Below are positions 43,346-51,436 of a stretch of DNA of 64,000 nucleotides, piece by piece; position 1 is the first letter of the stretch; every line of letters starts with the position of its first letter. The stretch comes from Streptomyces sp. V3I7 (GTDB lineage: Bacteria; Actinomycetota; Actinomycetes; Streptomycetales; Streptomycetaceae). The stretch lies in NCBI RefSeq assembly GCF_030817495.1, contig NZ_JAUSZK010000001.1:1777001-1841000 (forward strand), in the 5' to 3' direction. Below the pieces are notes generated by a model that was not told where the DNA came from, did not search any database, and saw only the letters and a list, made by a program, of their open reading frames with translations. The translations under genes and the position numbers were made by a program.

Positions 43346-44797
43346 GTGCTTGAGCCCGCGTACCAGGCGGACGTCGTCGTCGTGGGAGCCGGGATCGCCG
43401 GACTGTCGGCGGCCCATCGGCTGACCAGCGCCGGAGTGACGACCGCGGTCCTGGAGGCCGCCCCGTGCGTGGGCGGCCGCATGTCGACCGAGAAGGTCGA
43501 CGGCTTCCGGCTCGACCGGATCGGACAGTTCCTGTCCACCGCGTACCCCGAACTGCGCCGGACGCCCGGGCTCGACGCCCTCGTCCTGCGCCCGTTCGCC
43601 CCGGGGGTCCTGCTGCACCACGACGGGCGCCGGCACCGCGCGGGCGCGCCGGGCAGCGGAGGGAGCGCAAGGGGCGCACTTCATGTGGCGCGCGCCCTCG
43701 CAAGCGCCCCTCGTGGGCCGGGCGGCTCCGGCCGGCCCGGCCCGAACACCGCCGCCGACGGCGGCAGTACGTCGTCGCCGGGCCGCCTCGCCCGCCACCG
43801 GCCGGGCGACCGCGCCCCGATGTCCTTCGGCCCCGCCCTCACCCGCCCCCTCGGCATCGGCGCCCCGCTCCGGCTGCGCGCCGAGCTCACCCGGATCGCC
43901 GCGACGCCCGTGGAGCGCATCCTGGCCCGGCCCGAACTGCCCGCCGCGCAGGCCCTCGCGGCGCGCGGGGCGACCGCCCGCACGCTCGACGGTTTTCTGC
44001 GCCCCCTGCTCGCGGCCCTGCTGTGCGACCCGGAGCTGACGACGTCCAGCCGATGCGCCGACCTGGCGCTGCGCTCCTTCGCGAGCGGGAGGCTGTGCGT
44101 GCCGGAGGGCGGTGCCGAGGTGCTGCCGGAGCTGCTCGCCCGCGCGCTGCCGCCCGGCACCGTGCGCACCGGCGTCCGGGTCACCTCGGTCTCCACGACC
44201 TCGGTGACCACCGCCGAGCACGGCGAGATCCGCTGCCGCGCCGTCCTGGTGGCGACCGACGCGCGCACCGCGGCCACGCTGCTGCCCGGCCTGCGCGTGC
44301 CGGACTTCCACCCGGTGACGGTGGTGCACCACGCGACCGACGAGCCGCCCGCCACGGGCACGTCGCTGCTGCTGGACGCGGACCGCGGCGGCCCCGTCGC
44401 GCACACCGCGGTCGCCAGCGAGGTCGACCCGAGCCGCGCACCCGCCGGCCGCGCCCTGGTCTCGTCGACCGTCCTCGGCACCCCGCCCGGGGACGTGGAC
44501 ACCGCCGTCCGCCGCCACCTGGCCCAGCTGTACGGCACCTCGACCCACCGCTGGGAGACCCTCGCCGTCCACCACACCCCCGAGGCCGTCCCCGCCATGC
44601 GCCCCCCGCACGACCTGCGCCGCCCGGTACGCCTCCTGGCCGGCCTCTACGTCTGCGGCGACCACCGCGACACCAGCACCGTCCAGGGCGCCCTCCACTC
44701 CGGCCGCCGAGCCGCCGCCGCGGTCCTCTCCGACCTGGACACCCCAGACTCCCTCCACCAAGCAGACCCGCCCCCGACGATGCACAGGGCAGCGTGA
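43346..44797 (+). CDS. FAD-dependent amine-oxidase-like oxidoreductase
   Basis: 483 aa. The dinucleotide motif VVVVGAGIAGLSAAHRL and the following LEAAPCVGGRMSTEKVDGFRLD are typical of protoporphyrinogen/amine oxidases, and the C-terminus has the FAD-closing LYVCGDHRDTSTVQGALHSGRRAA. A low-complexity Arg/Pro/Gly stretch (about 100-160) sits between them. The substrate is unknown; carotenoid, amine or porphyrin-type reactions are possible. GTG at 43346 has GAGGAGGGG upstream. A 127-bp tandem array begins 22 nt after its stop. Confidence 0.85.
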   Translation: MLEPAYQADVVVVGAGIAGLSAAHRLTSAGVTTAVLEAAPCVGGRMSTEKVDGFRLDRIGQFLSTAYPELRRTPGLDALVLRPFAPGVLLHHDGRRHRAGAPGSGGSARGALHVARALASAPRGPGGSGRPGPNTAADGGSTSSPGRLARHRPGDRAPMSFGPALTRPLGIGAPLRLRAELTRIAATPVERILARPELPAAQALAARGATARTLDGFLRPLLAALLCDPELTTSSRCADLALRSFASGRLCVPEGGAEVLPELLARALPPGTVRTGVRVTSVSTTSVTTAEHGEIRCRAVLVATDARTAATLLPGLRVPDFHPVTVVHHATDEPPATGTSLLLDADRGGPVAHTAVASEVDPSRAPAGRALVSSTVLGTPPGDVDTAVRRHLAQLYGTSTHRWETLAVHHTPEAVPAMRPPHDLRRPVRLLAGLYVCGDHRDTSTVQGALHSGRRAAAAVLSDLDTPDSLHQADPPPTMHRAA

Positions 44798-45561
44798 GGG
44801 GGGCGGCGGGCGCCTCCGGCACGGGCCCGACCGGGCCGCCCCACACGGGACTCGACCCACGGGACGACCGAACACGGCCCGCATCGTGGGCACCCGGCCT
44901 CACGCCGGACGGCCAGGGTCCGAACCCGCGCACAAGGCCCCTCCGGCACGGGCCCGACCGGGGTATCCCACACGGGACTCGACCCACGGGACGACCGAAC
45001 ACGGCCCGCATCGTGGGCACCCGGCCTCACGCCGGACGGCCAGGGTCCCAACCCGCGCACGAGGCCCCTCCGGCACGGGCCCGACCGGGGTATCCCACAC
45101 GGGACTCGACCCACGGGACGACCGAACACGGCCCGCATCGTGGGCACCCGGCCTCACGCCGGACAGCCAGGGTCCGAACCCGCGCACAAGGCCCCTCCGG
45201 CACGGGCCCGGCGTAGGCCCTGTCCCGCCCGTGAAGCATGGCCGCCGGGGCGCCACAAGCCCGTCCCGGCGCGACCTCAGCCGAGCACGCCCCGAGCGCC
45301 CGGCTCGGGCTGCCCTCCCCCGCGCCGACCTGCTGCCGCAGTGCGGGCCGGCGAACCCGGCACAGACCTGCCCGAACCCGGTCACCCCTTCCTTTCGCCT
45401 GGCGCAAGCCTGGCGGCGCCGCCACCACCACCCACGCGGCCTGACCCGAAAGCGGCGCGCCCCTGACGCAGGGCCGCCGGGGCGCCGCCCCAAGCCGGCC
45501 CCAGACATGGCCCCTGCCAACACGAACCGCCCCTCCCGCGGCAGCCCCCACGCCGCGTCCC
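44798..45561. other. 764-bp convergent intergenic region with tandem array
   Basis: Between the FAD oxidase and the NsdA-like regulator. The first half is the 127-bp repeat array; the second half (45220-45561) shows no gene, only Pro/Arg-coding noise and a short direct repeat GCCGCCGGGGCGCC (45241 and about 45470). Large minus-strand frames cross the array, but they follow the repeat in shifting frames and have no ribosome binding sites. Confidence 0.65.
44820..45219 (+). repeat. 127-bp tandem repeat, three full copies and a partial one
   Basis: Units start with CACGGGCCCGACCGGG at 44820, 44947 and 45074, and a partial one at 45201; the spacing is 127 bp throughout. Units are nearly identical, differing at a few positions (for example CCGCC for GTATC in the first). 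Each contains CGACCCACGGGACGACCGAA and GTGGGCACCCGGCC. 127 is not a multiple of 3 (it is 3n+1), so no protein repeat is conserved. No homology to the array after cobS. Confidence 0.92.
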
Positions 45562-47040
45562 CTACCCCAACGCCGCCACCTTGTCCCGATACCCCCGTAC
45601 CGGTGCCGCTTCCTTGTAGGGCGCCAGACGGCGCTCGAAGTCCTTGACGTACTCGACGGCCCGTACCGAGCGCATCTCGGCGGCCTGGGTGGCGGCTTCG
45701 GCGGCAAGGGCGCAGGCCTGGTCGAGTTCGCCGAGGCCCAGGCGGGCGGTGGCGAGGACGACGCGGCAGAACAGGCGGCTTCGGGCGAACGCGGGGGCGC
45801 GGAGCTGGAGGGAGCGCTCGGCGTGCTGGGCGGCCGCGCGGAACTGCTGGAGGTCGCGGTGGCAGTGCGCGAGATCGTCGGCGAGCTGGGCCTCGTCGAA
45901 GAAGCGGGCCCAGTGCGGCACCTCGTCCCCGGGCCGGGCCGTCTCCAGGGCGCGCTCGGCGCGGACCAGCGCGCCGGTGCACGCCCGCACCTCCCCCAGG
46001 ACGCCGTGAGCCCGCGCCTCGGCCGCGTGCAGCAGTGCCTGGACGACCGGCGGGGCGCTCGTCCCGATGCCCTGCTGCGCCACCCGCACCAGCTGGACGG
46101 CCTCCCGCCCGTGCCCGAGGTAGACGGCCTGGCGGCTCATCGTGACCAGGACGTACGAGCCGTAGGCCCGGTCCCCGGCGGTCTGGGCGAGCCGCAGCGC
46201 CTGCACGAAGTAGCGCTGGGCCAGTCCGTGCGCGGCGATGTCGTACGACGTCCAGCCCGCGAGCCAGGTCAGGTCGGCGGCCGCGGCGAACAGGCGGCGG
46301 CCGGTCTGCTCCCCGTAGGTGCCGCGCAGCATCGGCTCGCACTCGTGTTCCAGGTAGCGCACCAGCGCCTGCCGGGCGTGGCCGCCGCCGTACTGGTCGT
46401 CGAGGGAGCGGAACAGCTCGGCGACCGAGCGCAGCGCGGCGATGTCGCCGCCGGTGACCCGGTGGCCGGGGGCGCGCTCGACCTGCACGCGCGCGCGAGG
46501 CGCGGTCCTGCCCTGCGCCGGGAGCGGGGCCGCGAGCCGGGGACCCGCGGGGCCGCCCTGCGCCGGCACCTTGGGCACCGCCTCGCCGTGGGCCACCCGG
46601 TCGTCGGCCCGGCCGATCAGCCAGTCCCGGCTGGGCACGACGAGGCCCGCCGGGGTGAACGCGATCTTGCGCAGCTCGGCATGGCTGCCGGAGTCCTTGC
46701 GCCACAGGCCGCTGACGATGTCCACGGCCTCCTCGGGGGTGATGGCGAACTCCAGCCCGGCGTACACCGGCGCACAGGCGTCCAGCCCGAGATCCTGGGC
46801 CGTGAGCCGGCGCCCGAGCCGGCGCGTGAAGACCTCGGCGATGAGCGCGGGCGTGGTGCCGCGCGGCTGCTGACCGCGCAGCCACCGGGTCACGGATGTC
46901 TTGTCGTATCTGAGATCCAGCCCGTGTTCGATCCCGAGCTGGTCCACGCGGCGGGCCAGACCCGCATTGGAGAACCCCGCTTCTGTGATGAGCGCGGCAA
47001 GCTGGCGGTTGGGAGTGCGCTGCGCGGGTCGTTCCGTCAT
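45562..47040 (-). CDS. NsdA-like transcriptional regulator (HTH + TPR-like repeats)
   Basis: 492 aa. The N-terminus has an XRE-style helix-turn-helix (about 8-60, LAALITEAGFSNAGLARRVDQLGIEHGLDLRYDKTSVTRWLRGQQPRG); the C-terminal half is made of helical tetratricopeptide-like repeats (about 205-480). This is the layout of Streptomyces NsdA-type regulators, which hold back sporulation and antibiotic synthesis. Whether this protein does so is not known. The ATG at 47040 starts MTERPAQRTPNRQLAALI. It is divergent from lipB. Confidence 0.85.
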   Translation of the reverse strand: MTERPAQRTPNRQLAALITEAGFSNAGLARRVDQLGIEHGLDLRYDKTSVTRWLRGQQPRGTTPALIAEVFTRRLGRRLTAQDLGLDACAPVYAGLEFAITPEEAVDIVSGLWRKDSGSHAELRKIAFTPAGLVVPSRDWLIGRADDRVAHGEAVPKVPAQGGPAGPRLAAPLPAQGRTAPRARVQVERAPGHRVTGGDIAALRSVAELFRSLDDQYGGGHARQALVRYLEHECEPMLRGTYGEQTGRRLFAAAADLTWLAGWTSYDIAAHGLAQRYFVQALRLAQTAGDRAYGSYVLVTMSRQAVYLGHGREAVQLVRVAQQGIGTSAPPVVQALLHAAEARAHGVLGEVRACTGALVRAERALETARPGDEVPHWARFFDEAQLADDLAHCHRDLQQFRAAAQHAERSLQLRAPAFARSRLFCRVVLATARLGLGELDQACALAAEAATQAAEMRSVRAVEYVKDFERRLAPYKEAAPVRGYRDKVAALG

Positions 47041-47199
47041 CTGCGGTGCGGTCTCCTGCCTTCCGGACTGTCGAAGTGCCCGGATTGCCTGTGAGCAGCC
47101 CTTATGGCCTCATGAACGGCGCGAATGTAGCGGAGAGTGAGCAGCCGATCGCACACTTCCCCGTTCATTCATCCGATCGGGTGAGGAGTGACCGCTGAG

Positions 47200-47226
47200 C
47201 TGACGCGCGAAGGCCAGACGTACAGT
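47200..47226 (+). promoter_or_regulatory. candidate lipB promoter
   Basis: TACAGT at 47221-47226 as -10 box and CTGACG at 47200-47205 as a poorly spaced (15-bp) -35. The start would be near 47233, about 48 nt before the lipB GTG. Confidence 0.35.
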
Positions 47227-47280
47227 GGCTTGGGCGCATGACGTGCCTGACACACCCTGTCGCCGAAGGAGGCGCTTGCC

Positions 47281-48081
47281 GTGAGTGAACTGCGGTTCGT
47301 CCGCATGGGGTTCGGCGCGAACGCCGTCGACTACCAGGAGGCGTGGGACGAGCAGCGCCGCGTGCACGCGGCCCGGTTCGCCGACGAGGCCCCCGACACC
47401 GTGCTGCTCCTGGAGCACCCCCCGGTGTACACCGCGGGCCGCCGCACCGAGCACAGCGAGCGCCCGCTGGACGGCACCCCGGTCATCGACGTGGACCGCG
47501 GCGGCAAGATCACCTGGCACGGCCCCGGCCAGCTCGTCGGCTACCCGATCCAGAAGCTCCCGCGCCCGGTGGACGTCGTCGCGCACGTCCGCCGCCTGGA
47601 GGAGGCGCTGATCCGCACCTGCGCGGAGTTCGGCCTGGAGACCACCCGGGTCGAGGGCCGCAGCGGCGTCTGGGTCCTCGGCGACCCCGTCGAGCAGCGC
47701 CCGGCGCTCGGCGGACTCTCCCTCGACCTCGACCCGCGGCTGAGCGACGAGGAGTTCGACCCCCGCCTGAACGGCCCGGAGTACGCCCCCTCCAACGCCG
47801 GCCAGCGCCGCGAGGACCGCAAGATCGCCGCGATCGGCATCCGCGTCGCCAAGGGCGTCACGATGCACGGCTTCGCCCTGAACGTGAACCCCGACAACAA
47901 GTGGTTCGACCGGATCATCCCCTGCGGCATCCGCGACGCCGGCGTCGCCTCCCTCGCGGGCGAGCTCGGCCGCGACGTGACGCTCGACGAGGTCCTGCCG
48001 GTCGTCGAACGCCACCTGAAGGAAGTACTCGAGAACGCGGACCTGAAGCCGCGCGTGATCGAGAAGACCCCGGCGGCATAA
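47281..48081 (+). CDS. lipB: octanoyltransferase (lipoate biosynthesis)
   Basis: 266 aa, longer than E. coli LipB (213 aa) by a C-terminal tail. LipB moves octanoyl from acyl carrier protein to E2 lipoyl domains. Motifs: [38 protein letters not shown], with the catalytic Cys-Lys pair in [25 protein letters not shown] and [24 protein letters not shown] precedes the GTG at 47281. It is followed after 134 nt by lipA on the same strand. Confidence 0.95.
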   Translation: MSELRFVRMGFGANAVDYQEAWDEQRRVHAARFADEAPDTVLLLEHPPVYTAGRRTEHSERPLDGTPVIDVDRGGKITWHGPGQLVGYPIQKLPRPVDVVAHVRRLEEALIRTCAEFGLETTRVEGRSGVWVLGDPVEQRPALGGLSLDLDPRLSDEEFDPRLNGPEYAPSNAGQRREDRKIAAIGIRVAKGVTMHGFALNVNPDNKWFDRIIPCGIRDAGVASLAGELGRDVTLDEVLPVVERHLKEVLENADLKPRVIEKTPAA

Positions 48082-48215
48082 ATCGCCCCGCGCAGCGCTT
48101 GAGAGCGAGGGACTGGGCCATAGGTCAGAACCACCGCCGGGCACCAGCGCCGGGCACCAAAACCAACGGGCGTACCCTGAAGGACGCCGAAGAACCAATC
48201 GCTAGGGAGCCGGTC

Positions 48216-49181
48216 GTGTCCGCAGTCGCACCCGACGGACGCAAGATGCTGCGCCTGGAGGTCCGCAACAGCCAGACCCCCATCGAGCGCAAGCCCGAGT
48301 GGATCAAGACGCGGGCGAAGATGGGTCCCGAGTACACGAAGATGCAGAACCTCGTGAAGAGCGAGGGCCTGCACACGGTCTGCCAGGAAGCCGGCTGCCC
48401 GAACATCTACGAGTGCTGGGAGGACCGCGAGGCGACCTTCCTCATCGGCGGCGACCAGTGCACCCGGCGCTGCGACTTCTGCCAGATCGACACCGGCAGG
48501 CCCGAGGCCCTCGACCGCGACGAGCCCCGCCGCGTCGGCGAGTCCGTGGTCACCATGGACCTGAACTACGCCACCGTGACCGGCGTCGCCCGCGACGACC
48601 TGGAGGACGGCGGCGCCTGGCTGTACGCGGAGACGGTCCGCCAGATCCACGCGCAGACCGCCGGGCGCCCGGCCGGCCGCACCAAGGTCGAACTGCTCGC
48701 GCCCGACTTCAACGCGGTCCCGGAGCAGCTCGCCGAGGTCTTCGCCTCCCGCCCCGAGGTCTTCGCGCACAACGTCGAGACGGTGCCCCGGATCTTCAAG
48801 CGCATCCGCCCCGGCTTCCGCTACGAGCGCTCGCTGAAGGTCATCACCGAGGCCCGCGACTTCGGCCTGGTCACCAAGTCCAACCTGATCCTGGGCATGG
48901 GCGAGACCCGCGAGGAGATCAGCGAGGCGCTGCGGCAGCTGCACGACGCCGGCTGCGAGCTGATCACCATCACCCAGTACCTGCGCCCCTCCGTGCGCCA
49001 CCACCCGGTCGAGCGCTGGGTGAAGCCGCAGGAGTTCGTGGAGCTGAAGGAGGAGGCCGAGCAGATCGGCTTCTCGGGCGTGATGTCCGGACCGCTGGTA
49101 CGGTCCTCCTACCGCGCCGGGCGCCTCTACCAGATGGCCATCGAGAAGCGCGGCACCTACATCGCCGTCCAGGCTGTCTGA
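48216..49181 (+). CDS. lipA: lipoyl synthase
   Basis: 321 aa radical-SAM enzyme that inserts sulfur into the octanoyl chain made by LipB. The auxiliary cluster Cys lie in [19 protein letters not shown], and the radical-SAM cluster in [13 protein letters not shown]. The C-terminus has [15 protein letters not shown], giving the conserved Ser ligand. GTG at 48216 is chosen because GGGAG sits about 6 nt upstream and family proteins start near there. It needs 4Fe-4S clusters, like NadA in this window. Confidence 0.96.
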   Translation: MSAVAPDGRKMLRLEVRNSQTPIERKPEWIKTRAKMGPEYTKMQNLVKSEGLHTVCQEAGCPNIYECWEDREATFLIGGDQCTRRCDFCQIDTGRPEALDRDEPRRVGESVVTMDLNYATVTGVARDDLEDGGAWLYAETVRQIHAQTAGRPAGRTKVELLAPDFNAVPEQLAEVFASRPEVFAHNVETVPRIFKRIRPGFRYERSLKVITEARDFGLVTKSNLILGMGETREEISEALRQLHDAGCELITITQYLRPSVRHHPVERWVKPQEFVELKEEAEQIGFSGVMSGPLVRSSYRAGRLYQMAIEKRGTYIAVQAV

Positions 49182-49356
49182 CGCTCCGTCACCGCCCTTG
49201 CGTCACCGAGTGCCAGGGCGGGATATGAGTTCGAGCACACAGAGCTACTCACCGGTAGGGGTAGCGACGACGCGGTCCTGACCGTCCTCGCAGCTGAGGG
49301 CGCCCGTCAGGGCCGCGTCAGCATTTCGGACGCCACCGTCCAGGCTTCATCGGTGT

Positions 49357-49385
49357 TTGACGGGTCGGTCACGCGCTGGTAACAC
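49357..49385 (+). promoter_or_regulatory. candidate promoter upstream of the small gene at 49467
   Basis: TTGACG at 49357-49362 with TAACAC at 49380-49385, 17-bp spacer. The -35 is good and the -10 weak. Confidence 0.4.
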
Positions 49386-49466
49386 CAATCAGTGACCCTG
49401 GAATCACAGCACGTGCACATTCACCCGTACTCGAACTCGAGCTCGTTCCGAGGGGGGACCCCCGCC

Positions 49467-49667
49467 ATGCAGGCCGCGCCCGTCCGCGCCAACGCCATCC
49501 CGTCCATCACCGGGGCACTCCGTGCCGTCGAGTCGCTGCTGATGAGCGGCGGCCACCGCACCGCCCGCCGCAACGCCTGGACCTCCGTCCTGGAGGACCG
49601 CCGCCGCGCCCAGGACAGGGTCGAGGCGCAGCGTGTGATGGAGCGGGCCACCGCTCCCCGCCCGTGA
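49467..49667 (+). CDS. small hypothetical protein, 66 aa
   Basis: Basic and Arg/Ala-rich: MQAAPVRANAIPSITGALRAVESLLMSGGHRTARRNAWTSVLEDRRRAQDRVEAQRVMERA. No signal peptide or domain is recognised. The ATG at 49467 has GAGGGGGG about 9 nt upstream; a GTG at 49392 would add 25 residues with atypical composition. Codon use is typical. Many Streptomyces have a similar small gene after lipA, function unknown. Confidence 0.7.
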   Translation: MQAAPVRANAIPSITGALRAVESLLMSGGHRTARRNAWTSVLEDRRRAQDRVEAQRVMERATAPRP

Positions 49668-49727
49668 CCCTCGCCGTACGCTCCGTGCTCTGCGGGCACT
49701 GCCTTCGTGGGCGCTGCCGGGGGCACG

Positions 49728-49733
49728 TAGACT
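49728..49733 (+). promoter_or_regulatory. -10 box of a probable leaderless transcript
   Basis: TAGACT ends 7 nt before the ATG at 49741. TTCGTG at 49704-49709 gives an 18-bp spacer. No Shine-Dalgarno. Confidence 0.5.
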
Positions 49734-49740
49734 TCGTGGC

Positions 49741-50445
49741 ATGGCGAGGAAGGAAACCGCGGTGGCGAACGCCGCGAACACCGGGCGACTGAAGCAGATC
49801 GTCCTGACCTACAAGATGACCCGCAAGGCCGACCCTCAGATCGGTCTTGTACTCGCGGCTGTCGGCATCATCACCTTCGGTGTCCTCCTCGCGATCGGCT
49901 TCCTGATCGGTTACCCCATCTATCTGGGCATCCTGGGCCTGCTGCTCGCGCTGCTCGCGATGGCGATCGTCTTCGGCCGCCGGGCCGAGCGCGCCGCCTT
50001 CGGGCAGATGGAGGGGCAGCCGGGCGCGGCCGCGGCCGTGCTGGACAACATCGGCCGGGGCTGGACGACGACACCGGCGGTGGCGATGAACCGCAGCCAG
50101 GACGTCGTGCACCGCGCGGTCGGCAAGGCCGGCATCGTGCTGGTCGCCGAGGGCAACCCGAACCGGGTGAAGTCCCTGCTGGCCGCCGAGAAGAAGAAGA
50201 TGAACCGCATCGTCGCCGACGTTCCGGTGCACGATCTGGTCGTCGGCACCGGCGAGGGCCAGGTCGAGCTGAAGAAACTGCGCACGACGATGCTCAAGCT
50301 CCCGCGTGTCCTGTCCGGCCCGCAGGTCACCACGACCAACGACCGGCTGCGCGCGCTGGGCGACCTGATGAGCAACATGCCGCTGCCGAAGGGGCCCATG
50401 CCCAAGGGCGCCCGCGTCCCGAAGGGCGGCCCGAGGGGCCGCTAG
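49741..50445 (+). CDS. DUF4191 membrane protein
   Basis: 234 aa. A basic N-terminus leads to two TM segments (about 36-56 and 60-80), followed by a long cytoplasmic part ending in a Pro/Lys/Gly-rich tail (PLPKGPMPKGARVPKGGPRGR). The order matches actinobacterial DUF4191, function unknown. The ATG at 49741 has only a -10 box upstream, so it is likely leaderless. It sits between lipA and glnA and ends near a large terminator. Confidence 0.85.
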   Translation: MARKETAVANAANTGRLKQIVLTYKMTRKADPQIGLVLAAVGIITFGVLLAIGFLIGYPIYLGILGLLLALLAMAIVFGRRAERAAFGQMEGQPGAAAAVLDNIGRGWTTTPAVAMNRSQDVVHRAVGKAGIVLVAEGNPNRVKSLLAAEKKKMNRIVADVPVHDLVVGTGEGQVELKKLRTTMLKLPRVLSGPQVTTTNDRLRALGDLMSNMPLPKGPMPKGARVPKGGPRGR

Positions 50446-50758
50446 TCCTTGCCAGTCCCCGCTGGTCCTCGTACGAGAAAGGGGGCGCGCCCGGAGTGAT
50501 CCGGGCGCCCCCTTCGTCGTACGTCCGGAAGGTCCTTCGTGCGGGAACGCCAGGGCCTGTCCGGCGGATCAGGTCGCGGGAAAGCTACGGCGCCTGATCA
50601 GTGCAGGTGAGCGGGGTCTGGTGCGTCCAGCTGCAAGGCGGAGGAGGGCGGCCCCCCGCGCGAGCGGAGCCGAGCGTGGGGGAGTTGGCAACCGACGACA
50701 ACGCCGCAGACGGGCGGTGCCAGGCCCCGCGTCTGCGGCGTGATCCGCCGGACAGGCC
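50446..50758. other. intergenic region with terminator and MITE-like element
   Basis: 313 bp without a gene between the DUF4191 gene and the RDD gene; nearly all of it is the terminator and the repeat element described separately. Confidence 0.7.
50471..50521 (+). terminator. terminator hairpin after the DUF4191 gene
   Basis: Arms GTACGAGAAAGGGGGCG.. (from 50471) and ..GCCCCCTTCGTCGTAC (to 50522) pair with short bulges around a GTGA loop; the core GGGGGCG-CCCGGA/TCCGGGCGCCCCC is perfect except for two extra bases. Confidence 0.75.
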
Positions 50759-50760
50759 CT
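50552..50760. mobile_element. MITE-like element with 20-bp terminal inverted repeats
   Basis: AGGGCCTGTCCGGCGGATCA (50552-50571) and its exact complement (50741-50760) bound a 209-bp stretch. Inside lies a second inverted repeat, ACGCCGCAGACG (50701-50712) with CGTCTGCGGCGT (50730-50741), and a GCGCGAGCGGAGCCGAGCGT block. I recognise this element type from Streptomyces intergenic regions. The right end overlaps the stop codon of the RDD gene (50759-50761). No coding capacity and no clear target duplication. Confidence 0.75.
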
Positions 50761-51226
50761 AGATGCGGACCTCGACCGTCTTCGCCAGCCGGTCGTGCAG
50801 GCCGCGGCCGTCGCGGTCCCAGACGAGGGGCGGGATGGCGAGGAAGAGCAGGACCGTGCGCAGCAGGGCGCGCGCCGGGCTCACCCGGCCGGTCTCCAGG
50901 GCGACCACGCGCAGCCCGAAGAGCCGCTTGCCCGGGGTGAAGCCCACCGTGCCGAGGGTGAGGACCAGCAGCACGAAGAGGACGAGCGGCGCCCAGACCC
51001 GGGCCGCCTCGTTGTAGCTGTGCGCGATCAGGCCGTATGCGATCAGGAGGCACAGGCCCCAGTCCACCGCCAGTGCCCCGAGCCGCCGCCCCGGACGAGC
51101 GATCGAGCCCGGACCGTCCTCGGGCAGACCGAGCTGCTCGCCCCGGTGGCCGAAGTCGGCCCCGGCGTCCTCCATGGCCGCGCGCGGCCCGGAGAGCCAC
51201 GACCCCATTGCTTGCCTGTTGTCCAC
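50759..51226 (-). CDS. RDD-family membrane protein
   Basis: 155 aa. After a 45-residue hydrophilic start, RPGRRLGALAVDWGLCLLIAYG opens the RDD domain with the Arg and Asp that name it, then TLGTVGFTPGKRLFGLRVV and PLVWDRDGRGLHDRLAKTVEV; three TM segments. RDD proteins are poorly understood, some act in ion transport. The GTG at 51226 has TACCTT 6 nt upstream on its strand and no Shine-Dalgarno, so it may be leaderless; ATG at 51208 is an alternative. Its stop codon lies at the edge of the MITE-like element. Divergent from glnA, so the GlnR box could touch it too. Confidence 0.85.
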   Translation of the reverse strand: MDNRQAMGSWLSGPRAAMEDAGADFGHRGEQLGLPEDGPGSIARPGRRLGALAVDWGLCLLIAYGLIAHSYNEAARVWAPLVLFVLLVLTLGTVGFTPGKRLFGLRVVALETGRVSPARALLRTVLLFLAIPPLVWDRDGRGLHDRLAKTVEVRI

Positions 51227-51232
51227 CCGTCC

Positions 51233-51238
51233 AAGGTA
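51233..51238 (-). promoter_or_regulatory. -10 box of a probable leaderless transcript (RDD gene)
   Basis: On the minus strand TACCTT ends 6 nt before the GTG at 51226. Confidence 0.4.
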
Positions 51239-51301
51239 CTGCCCCGGTAAAGGGCGGGGAGACGTCGGGGTGTCCCGGGGCTACCGTTGAAGCGGGGGCG
51301 G

Positions 51302-51339
51302 TTAACTTCAGCGAAACAAACGGGTCACGCCCGAGAAAT
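51302..51339 (+). promoter_or_regulatory. GlnR box of glnA
   Basis: Four units spaced 11 bp apart: TTAAC-N6-GAAAC-N6-GTCAC-N6-GAAAT, matching the established Streptomyces GlnR consensus (gTnAC-n6-GaAAc repeated). GlnR activates glnA under nitrogen limitation. A TAGGGT -10 candidate lies at 51350-51355. Confidence 0.88.
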
Positions 51340-51436
51340 CACCCGTCCCTAGGGTCGGGGACAGCGTGTGCCACCGGACTGGCCGCACGAACGATCTACC
51401 ACCCCGGCACGGACGGTCGGGAGTAGGAGGAGCTGG

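Noticed and set aside
44181-45147. Open frames encoding MPTMRAVFGRPVGRVPCG-type repeats
   Set aside because: They are translations of the 127-bp repeat in shifting frames, without start signals or normal codon bias.
49190-49218. Hairpin after lipA (CGCCCT...AGGGCG)
   Set aside because: A 6-bp stem with a long loop, too weak to call a terminator.
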